A DNA stretch of 64,000 bases from VAYN01 sp964540905 (GCA_964540905.1 CAZIOS010000012.1:8527-72526), one strand, 5' to 3'. Counted from the first letter of the stretch, positions 14,829 to 23,687 are shown. Made by a program: numbers and translations. Notes: generated by a model from the sequence alone, not told the origin.

Positions 14829-15676
14829 TGGCCGGCGCCGCCCCGGCGCCGTTCGCGCTCGGCCCGGCGCCGGAGCTGCGGGGCGAGGTCGCGGGCAACG
14901 GGGCGCCGCCGGTCGTGCTCTGCCACGGGATCACCGCGACCCGCCGCTACGTCCTGCACGGCTCGCGGGCGCTGGAGCGGGCCGGCCACGCCGTCGTCAG
15001 CTACGACGCCCGCGCCCACGGCGAGTCCGACCCGGCCCCGGCGGACGAGGGTTATGGATACCCGGAGCTGGTCGGCGACCTCGAGCGGGTCGTTGCGGCC
15101 AGCCTGGGGGATGAGCGCTTCATCCTCGGCGGCCACTCGATGGGGGCCCACACCGCCGTTGCCTACGCGCTCGCGCATCCCGAGCGGCTCGCCGGCCTGG
15201 TCGTGATCGGGCCCGTCTACACGGGCGAGATCGCGGCCGGCTCGCTGCGCTACTGGGACGGCCTGGCGGCGGCGCTGGAGGATGGCGGCGTCGACGGCTT
15301 CGTCGCCTACATCGACCGCAACCAGGGCATCGACCCCGGCTGGCGCGACTCGGTCCTGCGCTTCACCCGCGCTCGCATGCTCGAGCACCGCCATCCGCGG
15401 GCGCTGGTGCGGGCGCTGCGCGAGGTGCCGCGCTCGCGCCCGTTCGGGGGGCTGGACGAGCTGGAGCGGCTGCGGCTGCCGGCGCTGGTCGTCGCCAGTC
15501 GCGACGCCGCCGATCCCGGCCACCCCTACGCGGCTGCCGCCGCCTACGCGGAGCGGCTGCCTCAGGCGCGCCTGGTCAGCGAGGGGGAGGGGGAGTCGCC
15601 GCTGGCCTGGCAGGGTGGCAGGCTCTCGCGCGAGATCGCGGCCTTCGCCGTCGAGGCATTATCGTCATCGCTATGA
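14828..15676 (+). CDS. Alpha/beta-hydrolase fold protein, canonical C-terminal His not seen
   Basis: The 282-residue protein has an HG oxyanion motif (LCHGITATR), the strand YDARAHGESD and the nucleophile elbow GGHSMGAHT with Ser104, typical of lipases, esterases and haloperoxidase-like hydrolases. An SRDAADPGHP segment near residue 227 resembles the acid-residue region. No histidine occurs after that point: the stretch where the catalytic His normally sits reads GEGESPLAWQGG. The protein may use a displaced His, or be non-hydrolytic. It is coupled to the peroxiredoxin gene at its start and overlaps the VKOR gene by 4 bp. Confidence 0.8.
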   Translation: MAGAAPAPFALGPAPELRGEVAGNGAPPVVLCHGITATRRYVLHGSRALERAGHAVVSYDARAHGESDPAPADEGYGYPELVGDLERVVAASLGDERFILGGHSMGAHTAVAYALAHPERLAGLVVIGPVYTGEIAAGSLRYWDGLAAALEDGGVDGFVAYIDRNQGIDPGWRDSVLRFTRARMLEHRHPRALVRALREVPRSRPFGGLDELERLRLPALVVASRDAADPGHPYAAAAAYAERLPQARLVSEGEGESPLAWQGGRLSREIAAFAVEALSSSL

Positions 15677-16128
15677 AGTTTCCGAGCGAAGCCCGCCTGC
15701 GCCAGATCATCGCCTGCGTCGCGGCGCTGGGGATCGGCGTCGCCACCTACATCACGATCGCCGACTCGAGCGGCGGCGCCCCGGCCTGCCTCGCCGGTGG
15801 CGGCGGCTGCGAGACGGTCGCCAACAGCTCCTATTCGCACATCGCCGGCGTCAACGTCGCCGTCTTCGGGATCGTCGGCTACGTGCTGCTGCTGGCCAGC
15901 GCCTTCTTCGCCAACGACCTCGCCCGCTTCGGCGGCTTCGCCGTCGCCCTCGGCGGCTTCGGCTTCAGCGTCTACCTGACCTACCTCGAGATCTTCAAGA
16001 TCGAAGCGATCTGCCAGTGGTGCGTCTCCAGCGCCGTGCTGATGACGATTCTCTTCCTGCTCAACGCCACCCGCCTGATCGGTTACGCCGGGACCGCGGG
16101 CGCCGCCGCCGTGCCCGAAAAAGGCTAG
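15673..16128 (+). CDS. Vitamin K epoxide reductase (VKOR) family membrane oxidoreductase
   Basis: The 151-residue integral membrane protein has four to five hydrophobic segments, an early cysteine pair in ACLAGGGGCETV (loop cysteines), a conserved SYSHIAGVN serine region and the active-site ICQWCVSS (CxxC) near residue 114. Bacterial VKOR re-oxidises a DsbA-like partner using quinone, replacing DsbB in actinobacteria. The partner gene lies directly downstream. Start ATG overlaps the end of the hydrolase gene by 4 bp. Confidence 0.93.
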   Translation: MKFPSEARLRQIIACVAALGIGVATYITIADSSGGAPACLAGGGGCETVANSSYSHIAGVNVAVFGIVGYVLLLASAFFANDLARFGGFAVALGGFGFSVYLTYLEIFKIEAICQWCVSSAVLMTILFLLNATRLIGYAGTAGAAAVPEKG

Positions 16129-16171
16129 CGTCCCGCATCGCGGTCTTCGTAAGAAAGCGACAGGAGGAGAG

Positions 16172-16942
16172 ATGAGCAACAAGCGGGAGCGGGAGAAACG
16201 CCGGGAAGAACGGCTGCAGGAAGAAACCAAGGTCGACTCCGGCGAGCGCCGCAAGCGCCTGCTGCAGCTCGGCGCCGGCACGGTCTTCGTCGTCATCATC
16301 GCCGTCGTCGTGCTGATCGTCGTCAACGGCTCGAGCAGCAGCAGCGGTGGCGAAGCCGGTCACCTGAAAGAAATTCCGGCGGTCGACAGCCTCGTCGCGG
16401 GCATCCCGCAGAAGGGCCTGATCCTCGGCGACCCCAAGGCCAAGGTGAAGCTCTACGAGTACGGAGACCTGCAGTGCCCGGTCTGCAAAGCGTATTCGGA
16501 AGAAGTGCTGCCGCAGGTGATCGACAACAAGGTCAAATCCGGCGAAGCGTCGATCCAGTTCCGCAACTTCATGATCATCGGCCCGCAGTCGCTGCCGGCC
16601 GGCGCCGCGGCGCTGGCGGCCGGCGTCCAGGGGCGCGGCTGGAACTTCATCGAGCTCTTCTACCGCAACCAGGGCGAGGAGGACTCCGGCTACGTCACCG
16701 ACGAATTCCTCCACTCGATCGCCAAGGGCGCCGGCGTCAAGAACATCGCCCAGTGGGAAAAGGAACGCAAGAGCGCGAAGTTCGAAGAAGAGGCAAAACG
16801 CACGACCGAACAGGCCGAAAACTTCGGCTTCACCGGCACGCCGTCGTTCGCGATCGAAGGCCCGAACAGCAACGGGATCAAACTGCTCGGCACCCCCGGC
16901 GGCGCCGAACCGATCGAAGAAGCGATCGAAGAAGTCTCCTAA
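16172..16942 (+). CDS. Membrane-anchored DsbA-like thiol oxidoreductase
   Basis: The 256-residue protein has a highly charged N-terminus (about 30 residues), a single membrane helix near residues 33-51, a Ser-rich linker and a thioredoxin-fold DsbA/Thioredoxin_4 domain with active site QCPVCKAY near residue 98 and cis-proline TGTPSFAI near residue 222. It should introduce disulfides into exported proteins and be recycled by the VKOR encoded just upstream. A strong Shine-Dalgarno AGGAGGAG precedes the ATG, unlike the leaderless neighbours. Confidence 0.92.
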   Translation: MSNKREREKRREERLQEETKVDSGERRKRLLQLGAGTVFVVIIAVVVLIVVNGSSSSSGGEAGHLKEIPAVDSLVAGIPQKGLILGDPKAKVKLYEYGDLQCPVCKAYSEEVLPQVIDNKVKSGEASIQFRNFMIIGPQSLPAGAAALAAGVQGRGWNFIELFYRNQGEEDSGYVTDEFLHSIAKGAGVKNIAQWEKERKSAKFEEEAKRTTEQAENFGFTGTPSFAIEGPNSNGIKLLGTPGGAEPIEEAIEEVS

Positions 16943-16953
16943 GGGCTCGAGAG

Positions 16954-16994
16954 GCGGGGAGCGGCAGGCGATTCCCGCGGCCTGCCGCCCCCGT
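16954..16994 (+). terminator. Hairpin after the DsbA-like gene
   Basis: CGGCAGG pairs with CCTGCCG and flanking GGGG with CCCC around a 12-nt loop, 11 nt after the stop codon. There is no T tract. It probably closes the cyclophilin-to-DsbA transcription unit. Confidence 0.5.
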
Positions 16995-17035
16995 CTGGGC
17001 TCCTATCGCTTCGAGTTGACATAACCACCATTATC

Positions 17036-17518
17036 GTGCGTTCCCTCAGGCGGTACCGCCAGATGATCGAAACCCGGCTTGGGCCCTTCTGGCTTGGGTT
17101 TCTGGACGGACTGAGTGCCGTCTTGGGCGTATTTGTCGCGGCGCTGCTGATCTCTACCGCGCTGCCCTCGGGCCAGCCGTCGCAGGCGCTCTTCGCAAAC
17201 CTCGCTCAAATCGGCGCAACCCTCTTTGTCGCCTACAGCGTCGCGACCGCGGCAGCGGCTTACAGAAAGGACGCGCTCGACCAGCACGTCAACTGGCTGG
17301 GCTCCATTTGCAGCGTCGGCACCATGGGTATGGTTTCTATCGGTCTCAGCGTCGCCCTCGGTGCCGATCGCGGTGCCGGTCACGCCAGCGCCTGGGACAC
17401 CGTCGGCCTCTGCTGGATCGTGGCGACGACCGTCCTCATGGGCTTCCTCATCGCCTTCCTGCCTTATGCGACCTTCAGCTGGCAAGGCCAGGCCGACGAC
17501 GCTCCCGCCGGCGAGTAG
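17036..17518 (+). CDS. Small polytopic membrane protein, function unknown
   Basis: The 160-residue protein has about four hydrophobic helices (near residues 20-42, 53-75, 86-106 and 123-145) joined by short loops, and a polar C-terminus. I do not recognise a family. The GTG at 17036 was chosen because it extends the frame with a basic RSLRRYRQ start. An ATG nine codons on is an alternative. It follows the DsbA-like gene after a hairpin and converges on the phosphoesterase gene with 8 bp between stops. Confidence 0.6.
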   Translation: MRSLRRYRQMIETRLGPFWLGFLDGLSAVLGVFVAALLISTALPSGQPSQALFANLAQIGATLFVAYSVATAAAAYRKDALDQHVNWLGSICSVGTMGMVSIGLSVALGADRGAGHASAWDTVGLCWIVATTVLMGFLIAFLPYATFSWQGQADDAPAGE

Positions 17519-17526
17519 ACATAACG

Positions 17527-18891
17527 TCAGCCGGCGGCTGCGACGTGGACCGTCGCCTTGGCCGGATTGCAGATCGGCGGCCTGGCGCGGGCGACGACGG
17601 CGCCGCTGCGGGCTGGGCTCAGCACCAGTTGTGCGGCGCCGGCGCCGTTGGTGCGTGCCCGGGCGCCGGCGAAGCTGACGATCGCTCCCTTGCGACAGGC
17701 CGGCAGCTGGGTCGTCAGCTTGAACTTGAAGGTCGTCTTCCTCCCCACCACGGCCTTCCGCGGCCGCACCTGCAGCTTGGTGCCGAGTTGGCAGTCGGGA
17801 CGGTCGAAGACGTCGCTGCCGAACGGCTTCACGCCGGGCCTGCCGGCTTCGGCGAGGTGGCTCAGCTCGAAGTCGTCCTCGACCCAGTTCAGCATCGAGT
17901 AGTGGTTGTACGGGGTCTGGGTGACGGTGCCGGGCCGCACGCAGGGCGAGAGCATGACGGCGCCGATCTGACCGCCGCCGTCGCCCTGGGCGACGCCGTC
18001 ACCGTTGTTGGGCGTGTTCGGCCCGCTTTTCTCGCTGCAACAGGACTGGGCGCCGGTCTCGGACTCGTCGAAGGTGATCAGGATCGCCCCCCGTTCGTCG
18101 TAGGCCGGCGAGGCCTGGATCCGCGGCACCCATTCGGAGAGGAAGGCGTTGATGCCGGCGAAGCCGGCGGGCTGGGTCGGGTCGGCGCAGGTCGCGTCGT
18201 GCCCGTCTGAGCAGACGTCGGGGGTGATGAAGCTGTAGGCCGGCGTGGTGCTGGCCTTGCGCAGGTCCACGCTCAGCTGGTCGAGGTTGACGACGTTCTG
18301 CTGGCAGGTCGGGCGGTCGATGATCGAGTGGAAGTAGACGAAGGGGTCGTGGCGGGTCGCGTAGAGGTCGGTCGGGCTCTCGCCCGACTCCAGGTCGGGG
18401 CCGCCGACCGTCGGATGACTGCAGTTGGTGGGCATGTCCTGCATGTAGCCGCGCCAGCTGACCCCCTTTTCTTCGAGCTGGTTGGCGACCGTGTGCACGG
18501 TATCGGGGTAGGCGCAGCCCTGGCCGACCGCCACCCCGTCTGCTTCCAGCGTCCCCGGCGTCATCTCGGTGAAGGTCCCGCAGTCCGCCTGCGTCTGCTG
18601 GTTCGGCGGCTGGCCGCTGATCATCGCCAGGTAGTTGTCGAGGCTGTGGTGGCCGATCCCGAAGTAGTTGGGGACGAAGGCGCCGTCTTCTTTCAGGGTC
18701 GTGCCCAGGTAGGGGGCCGGCGGGTTGGCGCCGAAGGTGTCGTCGGCGTCCTCGTTCTCGAGGACGATGATGAAGAGGTGGCTGATGTGGGGCGTCGCCG
18801 CGGCTGCGGGAGCAGCCTGGCTGGCGCACAACGAGAGGACGAACGGCAGCGCCAGGAACAGCGTCAGGCTCGCGCGAAGACGGTTCACCAT
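17527..18891 (-). CDS. Secreted phosphoesterase (PF04185-type, acid phosphatase/phospholipase C family) with C-terminal Ig-like tail
   Basis: The 454-residue protein begins with a classical signal peptide (basic start, hydrophobic core, AAPAAAA near residue 30). The phosphoesterase domain shows ENEDADDTF (metal ligands) near residue 45, GHHSLDNYL, ILITFDESE near residue 285 and NHYSMLNWVEDDF near residue 345, as in AcpA/PLC family enzymes. A beta-rich C-terminal segment of about 85 residues looks like an Ig-type module. It likely hydrolyses phospho-substrates outside the cell, for phosphate or lipid scavenging. The ATG at 18891 was chosen because the signal peptide starts there. Confidence 0.85.
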   Translation of the reverse strand: MVNRLRASLTLFLALPFVLSLCASQAAPAAAATPHISHLFIIVLENEDADDTFGANPPAPYLGTTLKEDGAFVPNYFGIGHHSLDNYLAMISGQPPNQQTQADCGTFTEMTPGTLEADGVAVGQGCAYPDTVHTVANQLEEKGVSWRGYMQDMPTNCSHPTVGGPDLESGESPTDLYATRHDPFVYFHSIIDRPTCQQNVVNLDQLSVDLRKASTTPAYSFITPDVCSDGHDATCADPTQPAGFAGINAFLSEWVPRIQASPAYDERGAILITFDESETGAQSCCSEKSGPNTPNNGDGVAQGDGGGQIGAVMLSPCVRPGTVTQTPYNHYSMLNWVEDDFELSHLAEAGRPGVKPFGSDVFDRPDCQLGTKLQVRPRKAVVGRKTTFKFKLTTQLPACRKGAIVSFAGARARTNGAGAAQLVLSPARSGAVVARARPPICNPAKATVHVAAAG

Positions 18892-18928
18892 CGCCGCCAG
18901 CATAACCCGGTGCCCGAGGCTCGAGGAA

Positions 18929-19588
18929 TCAGGCGGCGTGGGTCGCGTCGCCGCGCACCAGCGGCTCGACGATCGGCAGCGCCTTCGGCAGCCGGTCGTG
19001 CTCGACGGTGCCGAGTCGCAGCGGCGAGGCGGCGATCGTCGCCAGGGTGTCGCGGTTGCAGTGGCAGCCGTCGCCGAGAAAGCGCCAGGGGCGCTCGAGG
19101 CGGTCCTGCCAGCGGGCCAGGCCGGGATCCTCGGCGCGGACGTGCTCGATGAAGAGCAGCCGGCCACCGGGGGCCAGCACCCGCGCCAGCTCGGCCAGGG
19201 TCGCGGCCGGGTCGGGGACGGTGCAGAGCACCAGCGTCACCACCGCGGTGTCGAAACTGGCGGCGGCGAACGGCAGCCGTTCGCCGGGCGCTTCGACGAC
19301 CTCCACCTCCCGCCCCAGCGCAGCCAGCTTCGGGCGCAGCCGCGCCGCCATGTGCGGGTCGGGCTCGACCGCGGTCAGCCGCTCGACCGCGCTCGGGTAG
19401 AGATCGAGGTTGAGGCCGGTGCCGGCGCCGAGCTCGAGCACCCTCCCCCGCGCCCCGGCGAGCAGCTCGCGGCGCATCCGCCGCAACCCGGCTTCCTCCG
19501 TCGCCCTCAGGGCGCGCTCGTAGATCGCCGCGAAGGCCCGGCCCCAGGTCGCCTCATAGACGCGGCCCATGCCCACCGCGCCGCGCAT
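18929..19588 (-). CDS. Class I SAM-dependent methyltransferase, UbiE/METTL7-like
   Basis: The 219-residue protein has motif I VLELGAGTGLNLDLYP near residue 50, AVEPDPHM, LPFAAASFDTAVV and VLAPGGRLLFIEHVR, the order seen in UbiE-like and METTL7-like thiol or lipid methyltransferases. A cysteine pair CHC in the C-terminal part is notable. The ATG 19588 follows the SDR stop by 3 nt. A second ATG six codons on would also fit. Placement behind SDR and thiolase genes suggests lipid or steroid metabolism. Confidence 0.78.
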   Translation of the reverse strand: MRGAVGMGRVYEATWGRAFAAIYERALRATEEAGLRRMRRELLAGARGRVLELGAGTGLNLDLYPSAVERLTAVEPDPHMAARLRPKLAALGREVEVVEAPGERLPFAAASFDTAVVTLVLCTVPDPAATLAELARVLAPGGRLLFIEHVRAEDPGLARWQDRLERPWRFLGDGCHCNRDTLATIAASPLRLGTVEHDRLPKALPIVEPLVRGDATHAA

Positions 19589-19591
19589 GCG

Positions 19592-20488
19592 TCAGGCGGC
19601 GTCGCGCTGGGCTGGCTCCGGCGCCGCCGTTGCGGCCGCCTCGCCGGCGCTCGGCTCGCTGGCCGCGGCCCGCTCCTCGTAGGCGCGGCGGGCGCCGTGG
19701 TCGACCTCGAGCATCAGCTTGTCGACCTTCATCAGCCGCCCGAGGCCCTCGCGGGCGCCGCGCGGCAGCAGGGTGAGGAACCTGTACATGGCGCCGTTGG
19801 CGCGGGGCACGAAGACGTCGAAGCGCGGCACTTCCATCGCCGCGACGATCTCGTCGGCGACGTCCTCCGCCTCGACCGGTTTGACCCAGCGCTGGCCGAC
19901 GCCGCTGGTCAGCTCGGTGTTGACCACGGTCGGCATCACGCAGAGCACCTCGACGCCGCTGCCGCGCAGCTCCGCCCGCACCGCCTCGCTGATCCCGACC
20001 ACGGCGTGCTTGGTGCCGCAATAGGTGGCGATGCCGGGAATCCCCGCTTTGCCCGCCTGCGAGGCGATGTTGACGATGTAGCCGCCGCCACGGGGGCGCA
20101 GCCGCCCGATCGCCAGCTGGGTGCCGGTGATCACCCCGTGCAGGTTGATGTCGATCTGGCGCCGCACCGACTCCGGGCTCTCCTCGGCGAACGGCGTCAC
20201 CGGCATGATCCCGGCGTTGTTGATCACCGCGTCGAGCGGACCGAGCTGGCGCTCGGTCTCCTCCAGGAAGCGCTCGAAGGAGGCGCGCTCGGTGACATCG
20301 AGCGGCAGCGCGATCGTGCCGCCGCCGAGGCCGCTGGCGGTCGCTTCGGCCAGCCCCAGGTCGAGGTCGCCGATCGCGACACGGGCGCCCTTGCGGACCA
20401 GCGCCGTCGCGGTCGCCTTGCCGATCCCGCGGGCGCCGCCGGTGATCGCCACGACCTTGCCGCTGAGTGAACGCCGCTGCTTCGCCAT
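19592..20488 (-). CDS. Short-chain dehydrogenase/reductase
   Basis: The 298-residue classical SDR carries TGGARGIGKAT near residue 17, DLDLG for cofactor choice (an aspartate favouring NAD), NNAGIMP near residue 90 and catalytic YCGTKHA near residue 151, with an Ala/Glu-rich C-terminal tail of about 35 residues. A GGAGGAG site lies just before the ATG. It stands 27 nt after the thiolase gene and leads into a methyltransferase, and probably acts on a fatty-acyl, alcohol or steroid substrate. Specificity is not visible. Confidence 0.85.
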   Translation of the reverse strand: MAKQRRSLSGKVVAITGGARGIGKATATALVRKGARVAIGDLDLGLAEATASGLGGGTIALPLDVTERASFERFLEETERQLGPLDAVINNAGIMPVTPFAEESPESVRRQIDINLHGVITGTQLAIGRLRPRGGGYIVNIASQAGKAGIPGIATYCGTKHAVVGISEAVRAELRGSGVEVLCVMPTVVNTELTSGVGQRWVKPVEAEDVADEIVAAMEVPRFDVFVPRANGAMYRFLTLLPRGAREGLGRLMKVDKLMLEVDHGARRAYEERAAASEPSAGEAAATAAPEPAQRDAA

Positions 20489-20515
20489 CTTGCTCTCCTC
20501 CGGTTGCGGCGGGCC

Positions 20516-21709
20516 TCAGCCCGCTGGCTTGTAGATGGTGACCACGGCGGCGCCGCCGAGGCCGATGTTGTGCTGGAGCGCCAGCTTCGCGCCCTCGACC
20601 TGGCGCTTGTCCGCCTGACCGCGCAGCTGCCAGGTCAGTTCCGAGCACTGGGCGAGGCCGGTGGCGCCGAGCGGGTGGCCCTTGGAGATCAGCCCGCCGG
20701 AGGGATTGACCACCACCTGGCCGCCGAAGGTCGTCGCCTCTTCCTCGACCAGCTTGTGCGCCTCGCCCTCGGCCGCAAAGCCGAGCGCTTCGTAGGTGAT
20801 CAGCTCGTTGGCGCTGAAGCAGTCGTGCAGCTCGCAGACGTCGACCTCGTGGGCGCTGACCTCGGCTTCGGCGTAGGCGTCCTCCGCGGCTTTCTTTGAC
20901 ATGTCCGCGCCGACGATCGTCATGCAGTCGGCGCCCTCGTCGAAGGTCGAGCTGAGGTCGGTGACCATCGACTGGCCGGCGATCTCGACCGCCCGGTCCC
21001 AGAGGTCGTGGGCGTCGACGTAACGCTCGGAGGCGACGATCGCGCAGGCGGAGCCGTCGGAGGTCGGCGAGCACTGCAGCTTGGTCAGCGGGTCGTGGAT
21101 CATCCGCGCCGCCTTGATGTCCTCGAGGCTGTACTCGTCCTGGAACTGGGCGTAGGGGTTGTTGACCGAGTGCTTGTGGTTCTTCCAGCCGATCCAGGCG
21201 TAGTGGTCGGCGGTCGAGCCGTATTTGTCCATGTGGTCGCGGCCGGCGTTGCCGAACATCTGCGGGGCGGCCGGCGACTGCTCGGGATCGCGGATCTCAA
21301 ACATGCGGGTGGCGTGCTTGTCGAGCGCGTTGGTGCGGTCGGTGTACTTGACCCCGAGCGAGCCCGGCTCCATCTTCTCGAAGCCGAGCGCCATCGCGCA
21401 GTCGACGAGGCCGCCCTTGACCGACTGGCGGGCGAGGAACAGCGCCGAGGAGCCGGTCGAGCAGTTGTTGTTGACGTTGACGACCGGGATCCCGGTCAGG
21501 CCGAGCTGGTAGAGCGCCCGCTGGCCGTAGGTCGAGTCGCCGTAGCAGTAGCCAGCGTAGGCCTGCTCGACGTCCTCGTAGGGAATGCCGGCGTCGGCGA
21601 GTGCCTTCTCCCCCGCCTCCTTAGCCCAGTCCGGGTAATCGCCCTCCTTGGTGCCGGGCTTCTCGAACTTGGTCATCCCGACCCCGATCACGTACGTGCG
21701 GTTGCTCAA
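20516..21709 (-). CDS. Thiolase-superfamily lipid-transfer/acetyl-CoA acetyltransferase (SCP-x-like)
   Basis: The 397-residue protein has thiolase-fold landmarks: nucleophile NNNCSTGSSAL near residue 84, VDVCELHDCFSANE near residue 290 and SKGHPLGATG near residue 343. The HDCF version of the second motif is typical of SCP-x-like nondecarboxylating thiolases used in sterol side-chain or branched fatty-acid degradation. The start is TTG at 21709, supported by AGGAG eleven nt upstream and by the immediate family start NRTYVIGVGMTKF. It is first in a unit with the SDR and methyltransferase. Confidence 0.85.
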   Translation of the reverse strand: MSNRTYVIGVGMTKFEKPGTKEGDYPDWAKEAGEKALADAGIPYEDVEQAYAGYCYGDSTYGQRALYQLGLTGIPVVNVNNNCSTGSSALFLARQSVKGGLVDCAMALGFEKMEPGSLGVKYTDRTNALDKHATRMFEIRDPEQSPAAPQMFGNAGRDHMDKYGSTADHYAWIGWKNHKHSVNNPYAQFQDEYSLEDIKAARMIHDPLTKLQCSPTSDGSACAIVASERYVDAHDLWDRAVEIAGQSMVTDLSSTFDEGADCMTIVGADMSKKAAEDAYAEAEVSAHEVDVCELHDCFSANELITYEALGFAAEGEAHKLVEEEATTFGGQVVVNPSGGLISKGHPLGATGLAQCSELTWQLRGQADKRQVEGAKLALQHNIGLGGAAVVTIYKPAG

Positions 21710-21769
21710 AGTCTCGCTCCTGTGTTGGCCCGCGCCCCCGCGCGGCGGTTTGGCTGCGTGGCCAGGAAT

Positions 21770-22867
21770 CTAGCGCAGGCTTGCCCCTTCGCCGGGGTTC
21801 GGCCAGAGCCGGAAGGCGAGGAAGGCGATCGCGATCCCCAGGGCGGTGCCGATCGCGCGCTGGCCGGCGGCCTCGAAGGCGCCCTCGCCGAGGGTGTCGG
21901 TGAGGAGGACGACGTAGGTCGTGATCGCGGCCGTGAACAGCGCGTACTGGACCGTCAGCAGGCCGAAGGTGAGCGCCGCGGAGATCGTCAGGACGACCCC
22001 GATCACCAGATCCTGGCCGCCGAAGGCCTCGGCGATCGCGGTCGCGACGACGAGGCCGAGCAGGGTGCCGAGCGCCCGCAGGATCAGGCGATGGTAGGTC
22101 TCGTCGCGCTCGGGGCGCATCACGAAGAGGATCGTCAGCGGGATCCAGAAGCCGTGGTCGCGCATGCCGAGGATGCGGTAGAGGGCGACCCCGGCGGCGA
22201 GCGCGGCACCGAAGCGGATCGCGTGGCGGGCGTTGGCCGAGCCCAGGTTCAGGTTCGCGCGCAGCGCCGCTGCCGCCGCGCGACCGTCCCAGCCGCTGGC
22301 CGCGTCCTCGCCGCTGCGGTCGGCGCAGAACCAGACCAGCAGCGACCAGAGCGACTGCAGGAGCCCGCCGGCGGTGGCATAGAGCAGGGCGGGCCAGGCA
22401 TCGCCGGGGGCGAGGAAAAGGCCCTGGCCGATCAACAGCGCCAGCGAGACCGCGAGACCGGCGATCGCCAGCCGCAGCGAGACCGAGAAGCAGTAGCCGG
22501 CGGCGGCGCCGAGCAAGCCCATCGCCAGCACCGCGGTCGGGGCGGTCTGGCTGCTGAGCACGCCGAGCGCCGCCGCGAGCCCGATTGCCGGTGCCGCCGC
22601 GGCCTGCCAGCCGGCCCGCGGCCGCGCCGGGGCGTCGAGCCCGGGGAAGCCGGCGAGCAGGGCGCCGGTGGCGATCGCGCCCTTGGTCGGGGCGTCGAAG
22701 CCGAGCTCGATCGCCAGCGAGAGGCCGATCGGCACCGCGATCAGGGCGCCGCGCCGCAGCGCCGGCCCCGCTTCGCTGGGGCCCAGCGCGAACAGCGGCG
22801 AGGTCTGCAGCCGCCGCGCCGCGCCGCTGGCGTTGAACAGGCGCGACGGGGGACGGCCGGTCGGCAT
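21770..22867 (-). CDS. FUSC-family (aromatic acid exporter-like) membrane protein
   Basis: The 365-residue protein has two clusters of hydrophobic helices separated by a polar segment. The second block holds the FMRPERDETYHRLILRALGT stretch that marks the FUSC/YccS/aromatic-acid-exporter superfamily. Members export aromatic acids or related compounds. A TACCCT box at 22876-22881 lies 8 nt before the ATG and overlaps the -10 of the divergent ccdA gene, so the two promoters compete for the same 10 bp. The function is inferred only from family. Confidence 0.75.
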   Translation of the reverse strand: MPTGRPPSRLFNASGAARRLQTSPLFALGPSEAGPALRRGALIAVPIGLSLAIELGFDAPTKGAIATGALLAGFPGLDAPARPRAGWQAAAAPAIGLAAALGVLSSQTAPTAVLAMGLLGAAAGYCFSVSLRLAIAGLAVSLALLIGQGLFLAPGDAWPALLYATAGGLLQSLWSLLVWFCADRSGEDAASGWDGRAAAAALRANLNLGSANARHAIRFGAALAAGVALYRILGMRDHGFWIPLTILFVMRPERDETYHRLILRALGTLLGLVVATAIAEAFGGQDLVIGVVLTISAALTFGLLTVQYALFTAAITTYVVLLTDTLGEGAFEAAGQRAIGTALGIAIAFLAFRLWPNPGEGASLR

Positions 22868-22875
22868 CGGGCCTG

Positions 22876-22885
22876 AGGGTAACCT
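22876..22885. promoter_or_regulatory. Overlapping divergent -10 boxes (FUSC gene and ccdA)
   Basis: AGGGTAACCT contains TACCCT on the minus strand (22876-22881) and TAACCT on the plus strand (22880-22885), each 8 nt before its start codon. Two polymerases could not occupy both sites at once. Confidence 0.5.
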
Positions 22886-22893
22886 GAGGGGAC

Positions 22894-23655
22894 GTGGTCA
22901 CCGCGGTTCTAAGCTCCGACCCGGCGGCGGGAGTCGGCATCTTCGCCGCCCTCGCGGCGGGGATCGTCTCCTTCCTCTCCCCCTGCGTGCTGCCGCTGGT
23001 GCCCGGCTACCTCTCGGCGGTGACCGGCGTCTCGGCCGCCGAGCTCGACGACGCCGGCTGGCGCCGCGTGCTCGGTCCCAGCCTGCTCTTCGTCGCCAGC
23101 TTCTCGGCGATCTTCATCCTGCTCGGCCTCACCGCCACCGGGCTCGGCTCCTTCCTCGACGAAAACAAGCAGCTGCTGACGAAGATCTCAGCGGCGCTGA
23201 TCATCGTCATGGGCGTCCTCTTCGTCGCTTCGCTCTTCATCACCCGGCTCAATCGCGAGTGGCACGTCGAGGCCCTGTTGGAGCGCGCCGGCAAGGGCGG
23301 GCCGATCGTCGCCGGCGCCGCCTTCGCGATCGCCTGGACCCCCTGCATCGGCCCCACCCTCGGCGCCATCCTCTCCGCCGCCGCGCTCTCCGGCTCGGCC
23401 GCCCGCGGCGCCTTCCTGCTCGCCGTCTACTCGGCCGGCCTGGCGATCCCATTCCTGCTCACCGCGATCGCCTTCTCCCGCATGACCACCGCCTTCGCCG
23501 TCGTCAAGCGCCACTACCAGGCGATCGTCGCCGTCGGCGGCCTGATCCTGATCGCGATGGGCGTCCTGATCTGGACCGGCGAACTCTCCCAGCTCAACAT
23601 CGAAGCCCAGAACTGGCTCTCGAGTCTTGGCTTGGACTTCTGGAACCAGGTCTGA
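22894..23655 (+). CDS. ccdA: Cytochrome c biogenesis protein CcdA
   Basis: The 253-residue integral membrane protein has six hydrophobic segments and the paired cysteine motifs of CcdA/DsbD-beta: FLSPCVLPLVPGYL near residue 30 and AWTPCIGPTLG near residue 150. CcdA passes electrons from cytoplasmic thioredoxin across the membrane to external thiol proteins for cytochrome c maturation. It is divergent from the FUSC gene and followed by a highly structured intergenic region. Confidence 0.93.
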   Translation: MVTAVLSSDPAAGVGIFAALAAGIVSFLSPCVLPLVPGYLSAVTGVSAAELDDAGWRRVLGPSLLFVASFSAIFILLGLTATGLGSFLDENKQLLTKISAALIIVMGVLFVASLFITRLNREWHVEALLERAGKGGPIVAGAAFAIAWTPCIGPTLGAILSAAALSGSAARGAFLLAVYSAGLAIPFLLTAIAFSRMTTAFAVVKRHYQAIVAVGGLILIAMGVLIWTGELSQLNIEAQNWLSSLGLDFWNQV

Positions 23656-23681
23656 GCGAAACGTTCTGTCCGACCCTCCCT

Positions 23682-23687
23682 CTAATC
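23682..23687 (+). promoter_or_regulatory. Possible -10 box ahead of the structured leader
   Basis: TAATCT lies 14 nt before the first base of the folded element at 23701. A transcript starting 6-8 nt after it would begin just ahead of the 87-nt structure and continue into the DUF3800 gene. Confidence 0.35.
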
